The translations under genes and the position numbers were made by a program. The notes beneath the pieces are model-generated. The model ran no database searches. It was not told the DNA's origin and saw only the letters and a list, made by a program, of their open reading frames with translations. This document shows positions 7,611 to 10,491 of a DNA stretch of 10,491 bases, piece after piece (within the stretch, counting starts at the first letter, position 1; each line of letters opens with the position of its first letter). The stretch is from Pelagophyceae sp. CCMP2097 (Eukaryota; Sar; Pelagophyceae): assembly GCA_026770575.1 (NCBI GenBank), contig MU657493.1, forward strand, positions 7,458 to 17,948, in the 5' to 3' direction.

Positions 7611-8349
7611 ATGATGCCCTTCGCTATCCTGGTGGTGTCGACTTTCGCCGAGATGATGGAGGCCTCGGCGTTGAAGGTCGGCCTTCCCAAGGGGTGGCCT
7701 TTGAGCATCAAGCCGATGAAGGGCAAACCCGGCCGCTCTTGGATCGAGGTCATCGGCTGCAGCGACGAGGCATTCGCCGACGCTGGAGGAACCCGCCGGA
7801 ATAAGGCTCTGTTCTCTGACGGCATATACGCCACTCCGGAGGGCTACAAGGTCGACGGCAAGCGGCAGCGCTTCTTGTGCGTCGGCACGCCTCTCGACGA
7901 GTACAAGACGGTCGAAATGCACCTTGACGGCCGTGAACCACTGCCGCCTGCCTATGCCGCCTTCATCGGAGGCATCGAGGCCAGTGGTGCGTCATTCCAT
8001 GCTTCGATTTTGTTTTCCGCCAACACCGCTGCGTCAGGTCGCGTGTCAAAGACGATGAGCGACATGTACGCCGAGGCAGGCATCGCCATGGCGCCGGTGC
8101 CAGCGCCGGCGCCGGCGCCGGCGCCGGCCGCCTTTGCAAACAGAGTCGCGAGCGGTTTCCCGGCGCGCCTCAAAAGATACCCTAGGCCACCGCGTGAAGC
8201 GCGACAAGCTCATGTTCAAGGCTCTCTCGGTCTTGAAGGAGTGCGCCAGCGCCATCGACGGTATCGTGGCAGATGCGAAACGCGGCCCGTATGCGAAAAA
8301 GCCCAAGAATGCCGACGCGACGGCCGCGGTGGCCGCGGCCGCCACCTGA
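7611..8349 (+). pseudogene. Unknown protein gene with an apparent frameshift near 8132-8180
   Basis: The family is not recognised. The first part (ATG at 7611 to about 8160) reads MMPFAILVVSTF, then KVGLPKGWPLSIKPMKG, SWIEVIGCSDEAF, a SDGIYATPEGYKVDGKRQRF segment and PPAYAAFIGGIEASG, up to an Ala-Pro repeat (8091-8131). In that frame the later sequence turns Arg-rich. In the neighbouring frame it is coding-like (KRDKLMFKALSVLKECASAI, then GPYAKKPKNADAT) and ends in AAAAT and a TGA at 8347-8349. The simplest reading is one gene of about 245 codons with a one-base deletion (or two-base insertion) just past the slippage-prone GCCGGC repeat. The frame is also open upstream of 7611 to a TAA at 7545. 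Two separate genes or a small intron are less likely. Confidence 0.45.
8091..8131 (+). repeat. (GCGCCG)n Ala-Pro coding repeat
   Basis: Alternating GCG/GCC and CCG/CCA codons encode about six Ala-Pro pairs. The repeat immediately precedes the point where the open coding-like frame changes. Confidence 0.8.
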
Positions 8350-8544
8350 AGTTTACGTCTCATTACACGCCTTATCTCATCATCGGACTGTCGAGGGGGG
8401 AAAGAGACACGAGGTACCCCACCGTGCCGGCGCTTCAACGCTTTCTTCACAACCCAAGAATGCTTGGAGAGACCCTTTCTTCCTATCTCAAGCGGGTTTT
8501 CTCATTGGAATTATTCTATAGATTTCTAGAAGCGTCTTGAAGAT

Positions 8545-8665
8545 CGTAACTCGCCAGTGCGCGAGTATAAGGTGTACCCATTATAAGCAGTTATGCTCGT
8601 TATGCCCATTGCTACCATCCTGGCCTAGATAGGTACACCTTTTACTCGCGCGCTGACGAGTTACG
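8545..8665. mobile_element. 121-bp MITE-like element with 34-bp terminal inverted repeats
   Basis: The left arm is 8545-8578 (CGTAACTCGCCAG... to GGTGTACC) and the right arm 8632-8665. They are reverse complements at 31 of 34 positions. The 53-nt centre (8579-8631) is AT-richer and includes a small AGCA/TGCT stem at 8586-8597. It has no ORF, so any movement would need an enzyme supplied from elsewhere. I see no flanking target duplication (gaagat on the left, gtgcaa on the right). Alternatives are a foldback repeat or a hairpin RNA precursor. Confidence 0.7.
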
Positions 8666-8929
8666 GTGCAAAGGGTCAAAGTTGGAGGCGTATCTCACCA
8701 AGGAGACGCGCCCCTTGCAAATCTTTCTTATCAAACTATGCAATGCCTACGGGTCCGCTCGATCCCGCGAGGGGCCTCCGATTCGCCTTGGGTGGGGCGC
8801 GTGCTGTAGCCGAGAAGTTGAGGACTTTTACCGACTTTTTCTGAGAATCGCCGAAAACGAAATCCACTCTTGAAACGGCTGTGGTACGCCAGCTTATGCC
8901 AAGTTATGGGTGGCACTGAAATTTAAAAA
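8666..8929. other. No gene seen between the two element-like units
   Basis: A 63-codon plus-strand ORF (8682-8873) shows no coding-like pattern. I see no repeat or RNA structure here. Confidence 0.4.
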
Positions 8930-9419
8930 GTAATTACAGTATTTCAATTACGCTGTAATTTTCGGTAATTACAGGGAGGCCATAATCTGCTTTACCGTGG
9001 GCCTGTAATTTACCCCAGAATTACCCTCGCTATTGGGTAAATCCACGGGAAAACGCGATGGCAGGCTTGGTCGGGCCGAGGGACCACCTGGTATTGTGGG
9101 TGAACGCGAAGGACCGTGAGCACGAGGTGCCGGCCTACATGGCGCACCTGCCCAAGACGCCGTATCGCGGCCAGGCGCTCATCGGCTGGGCGGTAAACGG
9201 TGCTCTTGGACGGGCATCAGGCTTACAAGATGTCGCCAAAATTCGTATCTCGGAAACCGCCTCGTCGTTGAGCTTGCCAGCCAGGTTCTCAGCCCCGGGA
9301 GGGACCTCCCTACGCGCCTAGACCCAACGCAGCCCGAATCAACGCGTTTGAAAATATGACTTTCCAATTACTCTGCAATTTTGTGTGTAAGGTAATTACC
9401 CAGTAATTACTGTAATTAC
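8930..9419. mobile_element. 490-bp element-like unit with AT-rich palindromic ends around a GC-rich core
   Basis: GTAATTACAGTA at 8930-8941 is mirrored exactly by TACTGTAATTAC at 9408-9419. Both ends are also packed with further GTAATTAC copies, in both orientations. A longer similarity (CAATTACNCTGNAATTTT...GGTAATTAC, beginning near 8945 and 9365) is in direct orientation, so the ends are composite. The GC-rich core 9050-9320 differs completely in base composition. This layout fits a non-autonomous DNA transposon that has captured a gene fragment. Target duplications are not evident. Confidence 0.5.
9058..9321 (+). CDS. Unknown 87-codon ORF, probably a captured gene fragment
   Basis: It starts at ATG 9058 and ends at TAG 9319-9321. 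About the first 55 codons look coding (DHLVLWVNAKDREHEVPAYM, then HLPKTPYRG and GWAVNGALG, with G/C-ending codons). From about 9210 the codon use turns mixed and the protein Ser/Ala-rich. I recognise no family. It lies wholly inside the AT-rich inverted-repeat unit, which suggests an exon piece carried by a transposon and not a full gene. Confidence 0.3.
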   Translation: MAGLVGPRDHLVLWVNAKDREHEVPAYMAHLPKTPYRGQALIGWAVNGALGRASGLQDVAKIRISETASSLSLPARFSAPGGTSLRA

Positions 9420-10078
9420 CAGACCCCCAAATCCTTTACACCGCAATTGCCCACCTATACGCCAGCTGGAGATAGTATCTAGTAGACCCGCTTCTCAAAA
9501 TAACGATTCTCGAATTGGGACAAACTGTTTGATGGAGTTGACGCGTCTCGACGCGAGCTTTCACAATCCGTCAACTCTAGCTCCGCGGGCGGGGTCCGCG
9601 CTGAGATACTCGCGCCCAAAGTTTAACGGAATGTCGTTTTAAATTTTTGGTAATTTGACTTTGGAACATGCGTGCAGTACTTAAGATTTGATATGAACCC
9701 CCCGAGGCGCGATTATCGAGCACAGCGAGCCAAGTTTCGCCCAAATGAACGCGCAAAAGTGGGGCTGCCGAGCCTAGGCCCGACGGCCTTCCCCGAGCCG
9801 CCAGGCGAGGTCCAGCGGCTGCGCGCGCACGCATGGTACCTCCCGAGCATGGGCCCGGCTTCATATTGGGGCAGTTCGACCGCATCGGGGAGTTGGAGCG
9901 CTTCAGGCGAGACCATTTTCGGACACACCGAAAACAGCCCGCGCGCCTCCAGGGGGAAAGAGGCTCGCGGTTCCGGGGTATATACGTCGTGTCGCGTCCA
10001 TCGCGACACTCCTGACCCCAGGGGGGCGTCGGTGCGCGGCGGGGCGGTGCCTCCTAGTTCGGATTTTGAGAGCAAAAG
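9420..10078. other. No confident gene; overlapping ORFs on both strands
   Basis: A plus-strand ORF (9672-10115) and a minus-strand ORF (9713-10240) overlap. Neither looks coding in the 9420-10078 interval; the credible part of the minus-strand ORF lies to the right of 10116. A short perfect hairpin is present at 9989-10009 (GTGTCGCG / TCCAT / CGCGACAC), following a TATATA run at 9979-9984. Confidence 0.4.
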
Positions 10079-10115
10079 CGGATATGTATCCGGTAATCGG
10101 ATATGTATCCGGTAA
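10079..10115. repeat. Exact tandem duplication of an 18-bp near-palindrome
   Basis: CGGATATGTATCCGGTAA occurs at 10079-10096 and again at 10098-10115, separated by one T (period 19). Each copy contains CGGATA-TG-TATCCG, palindromic except for the two central bases. It sits exactly where the Gag-like minus-strand frame stops looking coding. Confidence 0.85.
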
Positions 10116-10491
10116 GACAAGAGCTCCCTTTTCATGTCGCCGAGCGGAGTGCCCTTGCGCGTGAACTCGTCACGCAGGTGCTGCAGCGTCGGCGAGTCTA
10201 GCGCCTTGATGAAGTAGTGGCGCAAGGCGTCGGCGGGCATGGACTACCCCGTGGCGGTTTTGAAGTCGTTGACCGCATTTTGCATGGTGATGACCAGCTT
10301 GGTTACACTTCGTCCCGCCGCCTCGAGGGACAGGTCGTGCAGCACCAGCATTGCGGCGGCCGCATCCACCCCGGCGTCGCCCGCGACGAACGAGTTGTAC
10401 ACCTCGCGCACGACGGCCCCGCCGTGGCGCGGGCCGATGTTCTGGACGAACGCGACGGCCGAGTCCACGTCGCCTTTGCCCGCTAGCGCCA
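10116..10491 (-). pseudogene. Gag-like retrotransposon fragment with one in-frame TAG (runs off the right edge)
   Basis: The minus-strand frame is open at the right window edge. It reads GPRHGGAVVREVYNSFVAGD, AAAAMLVLHDLSLEAAGRSV and TKLVITMQNAVNDFKTATG, then a TAG (plus-strand positions 10244-10246). It continues in the same frame with MPADALRHYFIKALDSPTLQ, HLRDEF and GDMKREL until about 10120. The arrangement is helical with a pattern like S-V-x2-L-x6-[MF]-x11-G followed by YFIKALDSPTL, which resembles the capsid-like part of retroelement Gag proteins (copia/UBN2 or Ty3-type). That is an inference from pattern only. One nonsense codon splits an otherwise continuous coding-like frame. An unrelated host protein is possible. 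Confidence 0.4.

Noticed and set aside
8930..9419. CRISPR-like array because GTAATTAC repeats many times
   Set aside because: The spacing is irregular, the motifs occur in both orientations, and there are no unique spacers of constant length.
9989..10009. 8-bp hairpin as a terminator
   Set aside because: It has no T run and no adjacent gene end. A stem this short can arise by chance in GC-rich DNA.

Overview
The window looks like nuclear DNA of a GC-rich eukaryotic microbe, most likely an alga or other protist. It contains a hAT-superfamily transposase, probable spliceosomal introns, non-autonomous inverted-repeat elements and GC-rich genes separated by AT-rich repeat islands. There are no operons, Shine-Dalgarno spacing or other bacterial features. 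GC-rich algae such as pelagophytes would fit, but the lineage is inferred and not shown by the sequence.

Layout. From the left edge to 2949 on the plus strand lies a hAT transposase reading frame. It has an acidic N-terminus, a BED-like zinc finger, the catalytic core and the C-terminal dimerisation region, and is interrupted by one in-frame TAA at 2146-2148. From 2950 to 4640 there is mostly non-coding repeat sequence: a (CCG)8 tract, two ATTCAC/GTGAAT-rich clusters (3150-3260 and 4254-4416) that may be hAT subterminal DNA, a GACA microsatellite, and a hairpin with 21-nt arms. One weak low-complexity ORF (3802-4179) sits among them. From about 4900 to 6970 the DNA is very GC-rich. The best reading there is a minus-strand, multi-exon gene for an unrecognised multi-pass membrane protein.

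From 6970 to 7610 I see no gene. From 7611 to 8349 a plus-strand gene of unknown function appears to carry a frameshift just after an Ala-Pro repeat. At 8545-8665 is a 121-bp MITE-like element with 34-bp terminal inverted repeats (31/34 matching). Its outer nine bases, CGTAACTCG/CGAGTTACG, recur as the ends of a 55-bp inverted repeat inside a predicted intron of the membrane gene. At 8930-9419 AT-rich palindromic ends enclose a GC-rich, coding-like fragment, as in a pack-type element. The right edge carries a minus-strand Gag-like fragment broken by one in-frame TAG, next to an exact 18-bp tandem duplication.

Taken together this is a transposon-rich accessory region. At least two mobile-element ORFs and one unknown ORF are interrupted by single lesions, and several inverted-repeat families look non-autonomous. 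The links most worth testing are between the MITE-like ends and the predicted intron, and between the hAT transposase and the ATTCAC-rich clusters.
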